From JAIRMO01 sp046533115 (GTDB lineage: Bacteria > Spirochaetota > Spirochaetia > Treponematales > Breznakiellaceae), in NCBI RefSeq assembly GCF_046533115.1, contig NZ_JAJQRC010000010.1:27348-91347 (forward strand): a stretch of 64,000 nt of DNA, read 5' to 3'. The position numbers and the translations under genes were made by a program. The notes below the pieces were generated by a model, which ran no database searches, was not told where the DNA came from, and saw only the letters and a program-made list of their open reading frames with translations. Positions 9,428 through 18,055 of the stretch are shown one piece after another (the first letter of the stretch is position 1; each line of letters opens with the position of its first letter).

Positions 9428-10510
9428 TTACGAATTCAGTGTCTTCAATAATTCTCCGGGTGATAATTTACCAACGTCATTATATAAATATTTTTCATAT
9501 ATAATATCGTTAGCGGTTTTACCACTGTTTACCCTGTTAAAATTATCGATTATAGCTGGTATTCTTTCTTCATAAAATTCTTTTGTACATTGTTTTAGAA
9601 CATTTTCTATATCGTCATCCATACTAAAATGAATAATGCCGTCATGATTAAAAAGGCTATCAATCTTTGTGGCACCTAAATAAACCGGTATGGTCATGGA
9701 AGCAAGACAATTTGTGATTTTTTCAGTAAAACCATAAGGGGTTATTTCATTCTCTATAACGATAGAAAAGCGGTAATCTTTATAGGGTTCAGATATTTCA
9801 AAATATCTTCCGCCATCAAATTTTCCATAAGCGTCTGCTAGTTGATTTGTTTTGCACTGCATGGCGATGGCGTTTCTATATTTATGCAAAGGAACCATTG
9901 TTTTGCCGGAAGCAATTACCGAAATATTCTTACTTTTGTATTTATATTGATTAGCCGCCTCTATTCCCAATTCGGATGAATTATATTGGGGTTTTATATA
10001 ATACGGAACATAGCGGGCATTGGGGATTGCTTCAAGTATTTTATCAGAATAAGTAAAAATCAAATCAAAATCGTTTTCAAGACCTTTTTGTTTCTCAAAA
10101 ATTTTATAATCACCGGGCACAATAATTTCCGACTCAACAAGCATGCCGTATCGTTTTTGCGGTTTTCCCATTGTTTCACGCATGGAATTATGGGTATAAA
10201 AATGAGTGTCTAATCCAAAATTATATCTGTCCCACTCGAAATACTTGTTATAACTATAAACCAGATGCGCGCCGTGTATATCCCGGAGAAAGAATAATTC
10301 TAATTTCTTTCCCTCGGAATTATAAATATCAGGATACTTATTGTTTAATGGAAAACCCATATTGTATAACGGCATATACACTTTTCCGTAAGTTTTATGA
10401 ATATAATCAACTCCAAGTATTTTCTTTAAATAGTTTTTTATTTTTTTCCTAAATAATTTTGGCAAGAATAACTTTAGAGTTGTTTTCATTAAAGAACCAA
10501 TTGAGGTCAT
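9428..10510 (-). CDS. Fucosyltransferase-like enzyme, GT10 family
   Basis: A 360-residue protein whose C-terminal half shows the alpha-1,3/4-fucosyltransferase pattern: YRFSIVIENE near residue 248, then GFTEKITNCLASMTIPVYLGA about residues 262-285, equivalent to the family's donor-binding ENS...YvTEK...PVYLGA block. The N-terminal region carries an aromatic-rich acceptor domain. GT10 enzymes use GDP-L-fucose. Here the neighbouring genes make GDP-colitose (3-deoxy-L-fucose), so it may be a colitosyltransferase or may use GDP-fucose made by the same branch. Start at ATG 10510 with GGA placed 6 bases upstream. Confidence 0.75.
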   Translation of the reverse strand: MTSIGSLMKTTLKLFLPKLFRKKIKNYLKKILGVDYIHKTYGKVYMPLYNMGFPLNNKYPDIYNSEGKKLELFFLRDIHGAHLVYSYNKYFEWDRYNFGLDTHFYTHNSMRETMGKPQKRYGMLVESEIIVPGDYKIFEKQKGLENDFDLIFTYSDKILEAIPNARYVPYYIKPQYNSSELGIEAANQYKYKSKNISVIASGKTMVPLHKYRNAIAMQCKTNQLADAYGKFDGGRYFEISEPYKDYRFSIVIENEITPYGFTEKITNCLASMTIPVYLGATKIDSLFNHDGIIHFSMDDDIENVLKQCTKEFYEERIPAIIDNFNRVNSGKTANDIIYEKYLYNDVGKLSPGELLKTLNS

Positions 10511-10559
10511 ACAATTTCCAGAATAAATTTTATTTCAGAACTATCCATAAAGGAATATT

Positions 10560-11735
10560 TCATTTGAGAAAATTTCCAAGCGCTTCATATAAATAATCAA
10601 TTTTATCACGTATATCAAAATGATGATTACCGACAAAAAAACCATTCTTATCAATATATTCTGCGTTTTTCATTTCACCATATAATTCATAATTGAAATA
10701 TTTTAATACTTCGTTTTTTGTAAAATTTCCTGCAACGATCGGACGAACCTCAATATTCTTTTTTGTCAGATAATCCATGATCTCTTTCCTTGTTATGGAA
10801 ACATTTGGCTTTAAGACAAGTGAAAACCCAAACCAGCTAGATTGACCAATTTCCTTCTGGATGAAAAAAGATGGATTGTTATTAAATATATTTATGAAAT
10901 AAGCGGCATTTGATCTTCGGAATTTAAGAAAATCAGATAACTTTTTTAGTTGTTCGGAACCAATTGCCCCCATCATTTCAATTGGGCGGAAGTTATATCC
11001 GGGTAAAACAAAGCGGTATAATTCCTCAAATTGATTATCACTTTTTTGAGTCGTAACCAGATTTTTTTTTGGTAGATTTCTAGTCCATCCATGAGCACGC
11101 ATACAGAGCATTATTTGATATAATTCTTCATCATCGGTAACAATCATCCCGCCTTCCATAGTAGATATGTGATGTGAGAAAAAACTGGAATATGTCCCCA
11201 GTAAACCCCAGGTACCGGCCTGTCTGCCGTTTAATTCAGCCCCCAATGATTCACAATTATCTTCAAACAGAATAATATTTTTATCATTTATTATTTTTTG
11301 TATTTGACTAAAATCATTTGGATTTCCAAGAAGATTTACAATAACAATCATCCTGGTATTTTCTGAAACAGCTTCTTGTAATTTTTTTAAATCATAATTT
11401 AACGTCGCCAAATCGATATCGACAAATTTAAGCCTTAAACCATACTGATATAATGGATAATAAGTTGTTGGCCATGAAACAGCCGGAACAATAACCTCGT
11501 CCCCCGGTTTGAGATTATATTTCTTTCTGTAAAAAAGAGCTGCAACGCCAAGAAGATTTGCACTGGAACCGGAATTTACCATTACGCAGTATTTTGAACC
11601 AACAAAACAGGCGAATTCCTCCTCGTACCTTCTTACATATTCTCCCATTGTAGTCCGATTACTATCCAAGACTCTTTTGATGGCCTTGATCTCGTTATCA
11701 TCCCAACTGCTTAAAGCGAGTTCATACTTTATCAT
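10560..11735 (-). CDS. colD: GDP-4-keto-6-deoxy-D-mannose 3-dehydratase
   Basis: A PLP/PMP enzyme that removes the C3 hydroxyl of GDP-4-keto-6-deoxymannose, the committing step to GDP-colitose. It belongs to the DegT/DnrJ aminotransferase fold, but the usual PLP-lysine position is occupied by His in SFFSHHISTMEGG (near residue 187), which is the hallmark of ColD and RfbH dehydratases. Further recalled ColD-like blocks are TMGEYV near residue 29, VPAVSWPTTYYPLYQYGLR near 86-105, EDNCESLGA near 157 and RAHGWTRNLPKKN near 213. Length of 391 fits the family. It overlaps colC/fcl by 14 bases and follows gmd, forming a complete gmd-colC-colD set. Confidence 0.9.
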   Translation of the reverse strand: MIKYELALSSWDDNEIKAIKRVLDSNRTTMGEYVRRYEEEFACFVGSKYCVMVNSGSSANLLGVAALFYRKKYNLKPGDEVIVPAVSWPTTYYPLYQYGLRLKFVDIDLATLNYDLKKLQEAVSENTRMIVIVNLLGNPNDFSQIQKIINDKNIILFEDNCESLGAELNGRQAGTWGLLGTYSSFFSHHISTMEGGMIVTDDEELYQIMLCMRAHGWTRNLPKKNLVTTQKSDNQFEELYRFVLPGYNFRPIEMMGAIGSEQLKKLSDFLKFRRSNAAYFINIFNNNPSFFIQKEIGQSSWFGFSLVLKPNVSITRKEIMDYLTKKNIEVRPIVAGNFTKNEVLKYFNYELYGEMKNAEYIDKNGFFVGNHHFDIRDKIDYLYEALGNFLK

Positions 11736-12651
11736 TGACGTATCCTAAAAAAAATTGATATGTTCTTTCTATGCCTTGTTCAAGTGAGACTTGCGGCTTC
11801 CAACCCCATTTGCTCTGAAGATCGATATTCAATAATTTTTGTTTCATACCCACCGGCATGGAAGTATTATAAATAAAAGAACCTTTATATTCCAGAATTT
11901 TCTTTATAGTTTCATAATACTCATTAATTGAATAATCAAAACCAAGTCCGACATTCATTACACTGGGGACATCTTCAAAATTCTCGATTGCTTTGGCAAC
12001 ACATGATGCAAGATCCGAGGCGTACATAAATTCCCGCCGTGCGGTACCATCCCCCCATATTTCTATTTCTGGTAATTTGGAAACGACTGCATTATAAATT
12101 TTTTTAATGACCGCCGGTATCATGTGAGAGTTTGCTTCATCAAACTTATCCCAGCGGCCATATAAATTACAAGGAATAAATGTCTTATATTGATACCCCG
12201 GATATTCTCTTGAAATATATTCACACATCTTTAGAATTGACAATTTAGCGAGGGCATATCCTTCATTTGTGGGTTCAAGTTCAGCTTGTAGTATATATTC
12301 TTCTTTAAGAGGATTTTTATAATTTCTGGGATAGGTACAAGAACTTGACAGGTTGAGAAATTTCTTTATTCCATGCTCTTTAGCCGCTTTGACCAGATTG
12401 ATACCCATCAATGCATTTTCGGTAAAAAATTTATACATATCTTTCATATTAGCCTGAATGCCTCCAACTTTACCAGCACAGTGGATAATCATATCAGGTT
12501 TTGTTTTTTTTAGATAAATTTTGATGTCGTTAAAATTTAATAAATTAAGTTCGGATGATGGAGGTTTAAGTATATCATGCTTTGTTATGTCTTCATTCTC
12601 AAGAAGATTACGACCAACCATTCCATTTGAACCGCTAATAAATATTTTCAT
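11722..12651 (-). CDS. GDP-L-colitose synthase / GDP-L-fucose synthase-like reductase
   Basis: A short-chain dehydrogenase of about 309 residues in the GDP-fucose synthase family, which epimerises C5 (and C3 for fucose) and reduces C4. It has the Rossmann motif GSNGMVGRN near residue 7, IHCAGKVGGI near 62, the catalytic SSSCTYP near 105 and YALAK near 134, and the GDP-sugar region NLYGRWDKF near 163-171. In the colitose branch ColC performs C5 epimerisation and C4 reduction on the ColD product, and adjacency to colD favours that role. Fcl activity is equally compatible with the sequence. The ATG at 12651 has GTGGAT upstream; a GTG at 12660 is part of that ribosome site. Confidence 0.82.
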   Translation of the reverse strand: MKIFISGSNGMVGRNLLENEDITKHDILKPPSSELNLLNFNDIKIYLKKTKPDMIIHCAGKVGGIQANMKDMYKFFTENALMGINLVKAAKEHGIKKFLNLSSSCTYPRNYKNPLKEEYILQAELEPTNEGYALAKLSILKMCEYISREYPGYQYKTFIPCNLYGRWDKFDEANSHMIPAVIKKIYNAVVSKLPEIEIWGDGTARREFMYASDLASCVAKAIENFEDVPSVMNVGLGFDYSINEYYETIKKILEYKGSFIYNTSMPVGMKQKLLNIDLQSKWGWKPQVSLEQGIERTYQFFLGYVNDKV

Positions 12652-12695
12652 ATGATCCACATATCTTTGTATAGATTATTCACAAATGTTTGTGT

Positions 12696-13781
12696 TTACT
12701 CATAATAATTACGAATAAAATAACCACCATCTCTAAGATGTATTTCTCTCTGTGCCAACAGGATGTCATTCTTAACCATCATCTTTATCAATTCCGGCAG
12801 GTTGACCTTTGGTTTCCATCCAAGTTTTGTTCTTGCTTTTGAAGAATCTCCAATAAGCAACTCGACCTCTGATGGGCGGAAATAACGGGGATCAATCTCA
12901 ACCAATATTTTCCCGGTCAAATTGTCAATGGCCTTTTCATTAATTCCACTGCCTTCCCAAACAAGGGATATTCCCGCCTCTTTAAAAGCCATTGATATAA
13001 AATCCCGAACACTGGTAGTTATGCCGGTAGCAATAACGTAATCTTCCGGTTCTTCCTGCTGCAGCATGAGCCACATCAACTCAACATAATCGCCCGCATA
13101 TCCCCAATCGCGTTTTGAATCAAGGTTCCCCATATAGAGTTTTTCCTGCAAGCCAAGTTTTATTCGGGCGGCGGCCCTGGTTACTTTTCTGGTTACAAAG
13201 GTTTCCCCCCGAATCGGGCTTTCATGGTTAAAAAGAATACCATTACATGCATACAGTCCATAACTTTCACGGTAATTTACGGTGATCCAGTAAGCATAAA
13301 GTTTTGCGCATGCATAAGGACTGCGGGGATAGAAAGGGGTCGTTTCTTTTTGCGGAATTTCCTTTACTTTACCGAATAATTCAGAAGTTGAAGCCTGATA
13401 AAAGCGGACTTTTTTCTCCAGTCCCAGAAGGCGAATCGCCTCTAAAAGGCGAAGCGTCCCTATCCCGTCATCATCTGCGGTATATTCAGGTACTTCAAAA
13501 GATACCTGTACATGACTCTGGGCGCCAAGATTATAAATTTCATCAGGTTGTACTTGTTGGATAATACGGATAATATTGGACGTATCTGTTAAATCACCGT
13601 AATGTAAAATAAATTTTTTGTTTTCAACATGAGGATCCTGATAAAGATGATCTATACGCTGGGTATTAAAATTCGATGCCCGCCGTTTTATACCGTGTAC
13701 TTCATACCCTTTCTTTAAGAGTAATTCCGATAAATAAGCCCCATCCTGTCCAGTTACCCCAGTTATAAGCGCTGTCTTCAT
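12696..13781 (-). CDS. gmd: GDP-mannose 4,6-dehydratase
   Basis: Converts GDP-D-mannose to GDP-4-keto-6-deoxy-D-mannose, the shared precursor of GDP-fucose, GDP-colitose and GDP-rhamnose. It is an extended SDR of 361 residues: ALITGVTGQDGAYL at the N-terminus, YNLGAQSHVQVSFE near residue 84, catalytic STSELFG near 127, YxxxK as YACAK near 151, and the strongly conserved NHESPIRGETFVTRKV near 180-195. The start is ATG 13781, preceded by TAGGA at 8 bases; a start at 13799 would overlap the upstream gene without a site. First of the gmd-colC-colD set. AT content is lower than in the neighbouring transferases. Confidence 0.96.
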   Translation of the reverse strand: MKTALITGVTGQDGAYLSELLLKKGYEVHGIKRRASNFNTQRIDHLYQDPHVENKKFILHYGDLTDTSNIIRIIQQVQPDEIYNLGAQSHVQVSFEVPEYTADDDGIGTLRLLEAIRLLGLEKKVRFYQASTSELFGKVKEIPQKETTPFYPRSPYACAKLYAYWITVNYRESYGLYACNGILFNHESPIRGETFVTRKVTRAAARIKLGLQEKLYMGNLDSKRDWGYAGDYVELMWLMLQQEEPEDYVIATGITTSVRDFISMAFKEAGISLVWEGSGINEKAIDNLTGKILVEIDPRYFRPSEVELLIGDSSKARTKLGWKPKVNLPELIKMMVKNDILLAQREIHLRDGGYFIRNYYE

Positions 13782-13800
13782 ATATATAGTCCTACCCATT

Positions 13801-14802
13801 TTAACAATCCAGGAATATCCATCCCGGATACTTTGATTTCACTTTTTCTGTATCGGTTTTCAACCATTTGTTTGGCTGAATAACCATTTTTTCATTTGTT
13901 CTTACGGAAAGCAAAGCAGGCCAGAAGCCAAATGAAGAATTTGAAATAATAAAGTGATGACATTGACTCATCAGAAACATATCATAAGCGCCATGGTCAT
14001 TATCGTTAATAGTAACATAAACAAAATGATATGGAAGTTTGCTTAACATTTGTTTGCTTTTTTCGATATCATCAGAAAATACAAAAAAATGAAAATCAAC
14101 TAGTTTTTTCTCTTTAATGAGATAGTTTATAGCATTATAAAAATATTTCTGATTTATAACATCAAGTACGGAACCCAAATAGTCACCCATGCGAATTTGT
14201 ATCGCTACTGAACAACTACAGGAATTTATTTTATTGAGAAGTTCTTTATTTTTGTCATCCAGTCTTAAACTAAATGCGAATATCCTGCGCAATGAATCAA
14301 TATCATAATTAGAATATTTATTAGTCTTCCAATAGCCGCCTAAATATATAGGCAGTCTTGAAAAGTCAATCTCATCAAGATTGTTTATCGTAAGATTTGA
14401 ATCGTATTTATTGAATAATTTCTTATAAAGCATACGTTTTTTTATACCAGCCTTTCTCACAACAATATTTGGAAAAACATTTTCCAGTTCATATAATCTG
14501 TTCTCTTTCCCATTAATATCTTTTCCCCCATGTTCATACCATGATAAATCATAACTCACTTCCCTGCCGGTAATCCGTCGTATTTCCTGTCCCATCACAT
14601 ATTGTCCCATCTGACTGCCCAATCCGCCGTCAATAATCGTTATTATTTCGGGATTCTTCCGTATTTCATTTGAGAAGAAATAGGACAAATAACTTTTTGA
14701 TTTTGAAATGTTTACCAAAAAAAAACGTTTGGATTTAACAATACTATTTCTAAGCGGATATGGTAAAATCGTCCGATAAATAGTTTTAATAACTGAAGGC
14801 AT
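13801..14802 (-). CDS. Alpha-1,2-fucosyltransferase-like enzyme, GT11 family
   Basis: A GT-B transferase of about 333 residues. The N-terminal part has the GT11 opening block GGLGSQMGQYVMGQEI near residue 58, and motif I appears as IQIRMGDY near residue 196, where most family members have HxRRGDY; the usual His is Gln. Motif II-like FFVFSDDIE is near 240, and FIISNSSFGFWPALL near 280 is typical. GT11 enzymes transfer fucose, and homologues in E. coli O55-type clusters are linked with colitose, so this enzyme and the GT10 gene are the two candidates for colitose transfer. ATG 14802 is used; a TTG at 14814 is also possible, and neither has a clear ribosome site. Confidence 0.8.
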   Translation of the reverse strand: MPSVIKTIYRTILPYPLRNSIVKSKRFFLVNISKSKSYLSYFFSNEIRKNPEIITIIDGGLGSQMGQYVMGQEIRRITGREVSYDLSWYEHGGKDINGKENRLYELENVFPNIVVRKAGIKKRMLYKKLFNKYDSNLTINNLDEIDFSRLPIYLGGYWKTNKYSNYDIDSLRRIFAFSLRLDDKNKELLNKINSCSCSVAIQIRMGDYLGSVLDVINQKYFYNAINYLIKEKKLVDFHFFVFSDDIEKSKQMLSKLPYHFVYVTINDNDHGAYDMFLMSQCHHFIISNSSFGFWPALLSVRTNEKMVIQPNKWLKTDTEKVKSKYPGWIFLDC

Positions 14803-14846
14803 ATTAATTTTCAATTAGCGCTATTATAAAAAGGTAGTAATTTTAA

Positions 14847-15854
14847 TTAGCCGATGAAGAATCTACAATATAATTTTTTTATTTTTGATTTAATTTTTCT
14901 TTTTATATGAAAAAGACTATTTACAAAACGAAATAAAAATTCTGGAAAAATAATGACCGGCAGACACATGAACAAATACTTTGGTTTATTATAGGACATA
15001 GCCTTCTTTATCATTAGTCTAGTATCCTTTGTTATTTTAAGTCCTTGTTCACGGGCATGGACAATTGTACCCGGATAACCTATAGACATACTTCTTTGCC
15101 CCAATTCATAAGCTATTGAAGCCTTGTCCAATAAATATTCATCAATCATCTTGAATAAATTTAAACCGAAAAGAAGAAGATTACCATTTTTATCCCACGT
15201 ATTTCTCTGTGAGCATATATTGGGTATTATATCAATTTTATTTGAAACAATAGTTTTTTGAATAAAATGATTTAACAATTCTAAAACATAACCCATATGA
15301 ATCCATGCAGAATCAAAATATTTTTCCATATTAAAAGACAACCATAAATCTTTTTTAACTATATTAGAAGAAATCAAAGAACATCTCCATTTTAATGATT
15401 TTATAAAAGTCTCTTTATCAAAGCATACATCACAATCATTGACGCAAGTAGTATCTGGAATAAAATTTATATAAATATATGATGGCTTATATTCCCGTAT
15501 ATAGCCTAATACTCTACTTAAAGCTCCCTCAACTATTGAATCATTACCTGATAAGAGCCATACATATTGACTTTTTGAACATTTAACTACATTGTGAAAA
15601 TTCCTATCTGGACCTATATTAGTTTCATTTGTGACATAAGTAAAGATATCTGGGTATAAAGAACGATATTTTTTACAAATACTTTCAGTTCTATCAGTAC
15701 TACAATTATTTGAAACCAAAACAGAAACTTCATTCATAAGCGAGTTATTCAAAATAATTGTGAATAAATTATTCAGATTAGTGTCTAAGGAATTTTCTTC
15801 ATTATAACAGGGTAATCCAATAGTTAATATTTTATCATCGTTTTGCAAAAGCAT
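14847..15854 (-). CDS. Glycosyltransferase family 2, dideoxyhexosyl transferase candidate
   Basis: A 335-residue GT2 enzyme: ILTIGLPCYNEENSL at the start, VLVSNNCSTDRT near residue 46, NETNIGPDRNFHNVV near 76-90. The donor metal-binding position reads SGNDS near residue 102 instead of the common DxD/DDD, an unusual reading that may reflect a special nucleotide sugar. Abequosyl/tyvelosyl-type transferases are a related GT2 branch, and the locus makes a CDP-dideoxysugar, so this is a candidate user; that is inference. A strong site, GGAGG, lies 9 bases before the ATG at 15854. Very AT-rich. Confidence 0.72.
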   Translation of the reverse strand: MLLQNDDKILTIGLPCYNEENSLDTNLNNLFTIILNNSLMNEVSVLVSNNCSTDRTESICKKYRSLYPDIFTYVTNETNIGPDRNFHNVVKCSKSQYVWLLSGNDSIVEGALSRVLGYIREYKPSYIYINFIPDTTCVNDCDVCFDKETFIKSLKWRCSLISSNIVKKDLWLSFNMEKYFDSAWIHMGYVLELLNHFIQKTIVSNKIDIIPNICSQRNTWDKNGNLLLFGLNLFKMIDEYLLDKASIAYELGQRSMSIGYPGTIVHAREQGLKITKDTRLMIKKAMSYNKPKYLFMCLPVIIFPEFLFRFVNSLFHIKRKIKSKIKKLYCRFFIG

Positions 15855-16155
15855 TATTTATAACCTCCAAATAATATTACTAGAGATTATGTCAAGTAAT
15901 CATTCAATTGCAGATTTGTACCTAATTCAAGAATATACTTATCTATATTCTGTTGTTATATTTTACAGACACCATGGTTCCATTTGTTTTTGGCACCACC
16001 AGTAAATCACAATAAGATAATTATGGCATAAGACATTAGGCATACTTCCACTTAAACCTTTTTTCGTTTTTAAGATCAGTATCAATTTGTAGCATTCTAT
16101 CCATAATTTATTACCCCCTTGTTGGCTGTATTGTTTTCGGTAATCATATTTTGAA
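15855..16155. other. AT-rich gap within the transferase cluster
   Basis: A 301-base stretch between two glycosyltransferase genes. It holds one small frame with a good ribosome site (16036-16104) and otherwise only broken short frames. It may be the scar of a lost gene, or a leader carrying an internal promoter for the downstream transferases. No terminator-like hairpin was seen. Confidence 0.4.
16036..16104 (-). CDS. Small ORF of 22 codons, possible gene remnant
   Basis: An ATG at 16104 is preceded by AAGGGGG 9 bases upstream, one of the best ribosome sites in this region, but the frame stops after 22 codons (MDRMLQIDTD followed by LKNEKRFKWKYA). No continuing frame was recognised beyond the stop. 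It could be the 5' end of a decayed gene, a leader peptide, or chance. It is not recognised as any family. Confidence 0.3.
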   Translation of the reverse strand: MDRMLQIDTDLKNEKRFKWKYA

Positions 16156-17130
16156 TCAACTACGTATCGTTCGTAAAAAAATTCTCCTTAGCCTTCTGTA
16201 TATCTTGATCTGTACCTTTGATAAAGGAGCAAAAACTAAAAAATATACTTTTAAACGAAAGAGAAATTCTTGTTTGTGCGGAATAAAAATAGCATGTCTT
16301 ATTGTTTTATAAGCGATATGTGGTACAATTTTACTTTTAAATAATTCATCAAAAATTCTTCTGTTAATAAATTTTAACCATTTTCTTCTAAGAATATCCG
16401 AATTATCATAATTATCAAGCAAAGAGAGGATTGGCTTCTTTAATAACGGATCCAAACAAAGGGTATTTTGACTATCTTGATTCTTATGCTTTCTATAATG
16501 AAATAGTGTTTTGCTGATATAATACATACTACAATATTGATTTATTTCCATCCACTGAAAAATATCACATGCACCACCATACTCATAATGCAAATAAACA
16601 TTATATTTTCTTATTATAGACATCCTGTACATCACAGATGGACAGCAAACGATAGTCTTTCCATTTGCAAATAAAGCAAAGAAGCCTTGCCTTGGGATAA
16701 CTAAATCATTTATACTAATATGACTATATATTGAATATTTAAAAATAATACCTTGCTCGTCAATATAATTTGAATTTACCGTTACAAGTCCGACCTCGTC
16801 ATTGTTTTCAAGGATGGATAATTCTTCCTGGACCATGTCTGGAAGCATAATATCATCATCATGTGCCCAAATAAAGTATTCGGTATCACATTGATCAAAG
16901 GGTATACGGATATTTTCTACCGCATTTCGTTGAAATTTATGATATGAAAAACGACTGTCTTTTAAATATGGTTTTATTATTTCTCCGGTATTATCGATAG
17001 AACCATTATCATATATTTTTACATAAAAATCATGATACGTTTGTTGCATTATTGAGTCCAGCATTTCAATCAAATAATGCGGTCGGTTATAGGTCAGGAC
17101 TGAAATTGTCAGTTTATAATGGTTTTTCAT
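16156..17130 (-). CDS. Glycosyltransferase family 2
   Basis: A 324-residue GT-A enzyme. It has LTISVLTYNRPHYL at the N-terminus, VKIYDNGSIDNT near residue 37-48, and a clear DDD donor motif within WAHDDDIMLPDM near residue 93. The ATG at 17130 lies inside the end of the reductase gene, a 17-base overlap that points to one transcript. The C-terminal 60 residues are basic and hydrophobic, consistent with membrane association. It follows the CDP-sugar genes directly and is thus a candidate for using that sugar, though this is only positional. Confidence 0.84.
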   Translation of the reverse strand: MKNHYKLTISVLTYNRPHYLIEMLDSIMQQTYHDFYVKIYDNGSIDNTGEIIKPYLKDSRFSYHKFQRNAVENIRIPFDQCDTEYFIWAHDDDIMLPDMVQEELSILENNDEVGLVTVNSNYIDEQGIIFKYSIYSHISINDLVIPRQGFFALFANGKTIVCCPSVMYRMSIIRKYNVYLHYEYGGACDIFQWMEINQYCSMYYISKTLFHYRKHKNQDSQNTLCLDPLLKKPILSLLDNYDNSDILRRKWLKFINRRIFDELFKSKIVPHIAYKTIRHAIFIPHKQEFLFRLKVYFLVFAPLSKVQIKIYRRLRRIFLRTIRS

Positions 17131-18055
17131 TGAAATTACACATCTGCTTGCAATTTATTATCAAATTAATTCCTTCCTCAAAGGATATTTCCGGCTTCCA
17201 ACCGGTATCGGCAGTTAATTCCGATATGTCGGCACACAAATATTTGATTGACTTCTCTGTATATGGGATTTTCCCATAATCAGGCTGGTATTTCACATTA
17301 ATTATATTTTTGATAACTTCCAAATACTCTTTTAATGGCCTTCCCATCCCGCTACCAAGGCAATAAATTTTTCCGCTTGTTCCCTTTTCTCCGATGGACA
17401 ATAAAGCCTTTCCGGCATCATCTTCGTAAAGATAATCCCATATATGGGTACAGGCGCTTAAAGGCAACGGCTGATTGTTTTTACATTTATTAATAAAATT
17501 TCTTATTAAAGTATCATCATTATCATTAATACCATACACACTTAAAATCCGAACCCAAATATATTCCAGATTTAACTTTTCACATTCAATTTTTGAAAAT
17601 TTCCCTGCGGCGTATTTTGCCACCCCGTAGGCAATTTCAGGATTGACCGAAATATTCCCATTCAAGGGTCTGGAAGTATTACCATACTCAGCCTGTGAAC
17701 CTGTACCAACAAACCTCCTGCAGCCCAATTTCTTTGCAAGCGACACCGCATGTAGAGTGTGCTCTATATTTTTCAACTGCTCCTCACAAGAATTTCTTCC
17801 CGCTTTATCAGTGGCATCCCAACCTATATGATAAAAAACCTCAACAGGCAGCCCAACATTCGAGGGAATATTTAAACCGGCAAGATCATCAATATTACAT
17901 TCCAGAATAGTAACCAAATCAGAAGCCGGCACACGTTCTCTTCGCGAAGAACCGGGACGGACCAATGCCAATACGGCAATATTATTTTGAATACATCGTT
18001 TGATAAGTGCAAGCCCAATCATACTGGTCGCGCCGGTCAAAGCAATCGATTTCAT
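17114..18055 (-). CDS. NAD(P)-dependent epimerase/reductase, probable CDP-yersiniose-type reductase
   Basis: An SDR-family protein of 313 residues with the N-terminal dinucleotide motif GATSMIGLAL, a catalytic region GTGSQAEYG near residue 119, and YGVAK (YxxxK) near 143. The C-terminal part is of the sugar-nucleotide reductase type. In Salmonella the enzyme at this position makes CDP-abequose or CDP-paratose. Here the gene directly follows the TPP-enzyme gene (stop TAA then ATG without spacing), the arrangement expected for YerF, which reduces the acetyl side chain added by YerE. The YerF role is inferred from context; abequose/paratose-type 4-keto reduction is the alternative. Confidence 0.72.
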   Translation of the reverse strand: MKSIALTGATSMIGLALIKRCIQNNIAVLALVRPGSSRRERVPASDLVTILECNIDDLAGLNIPSNVGLPVEVFYHIGWDATDKAGRNSCEEQLKNIEHTLHAVSLAKKLGCRRFVGTGSQAEYGNTSRPLNGNISVNPEIAYGVAKYAAGKFSKIECEKLNLEYIWVRILSVYGINDNDDTLIRNFINKCKNNQPLPLSACTHIWDYLYEDDAGKALLSIGEKGTSGKIYCLGSGMGRPLKEYLEVIKNIINVKYQPDYGKIPYTEKSIKYLCADISELTADTGWKPEISFEEGINLIINCKQMCNFNEKPL

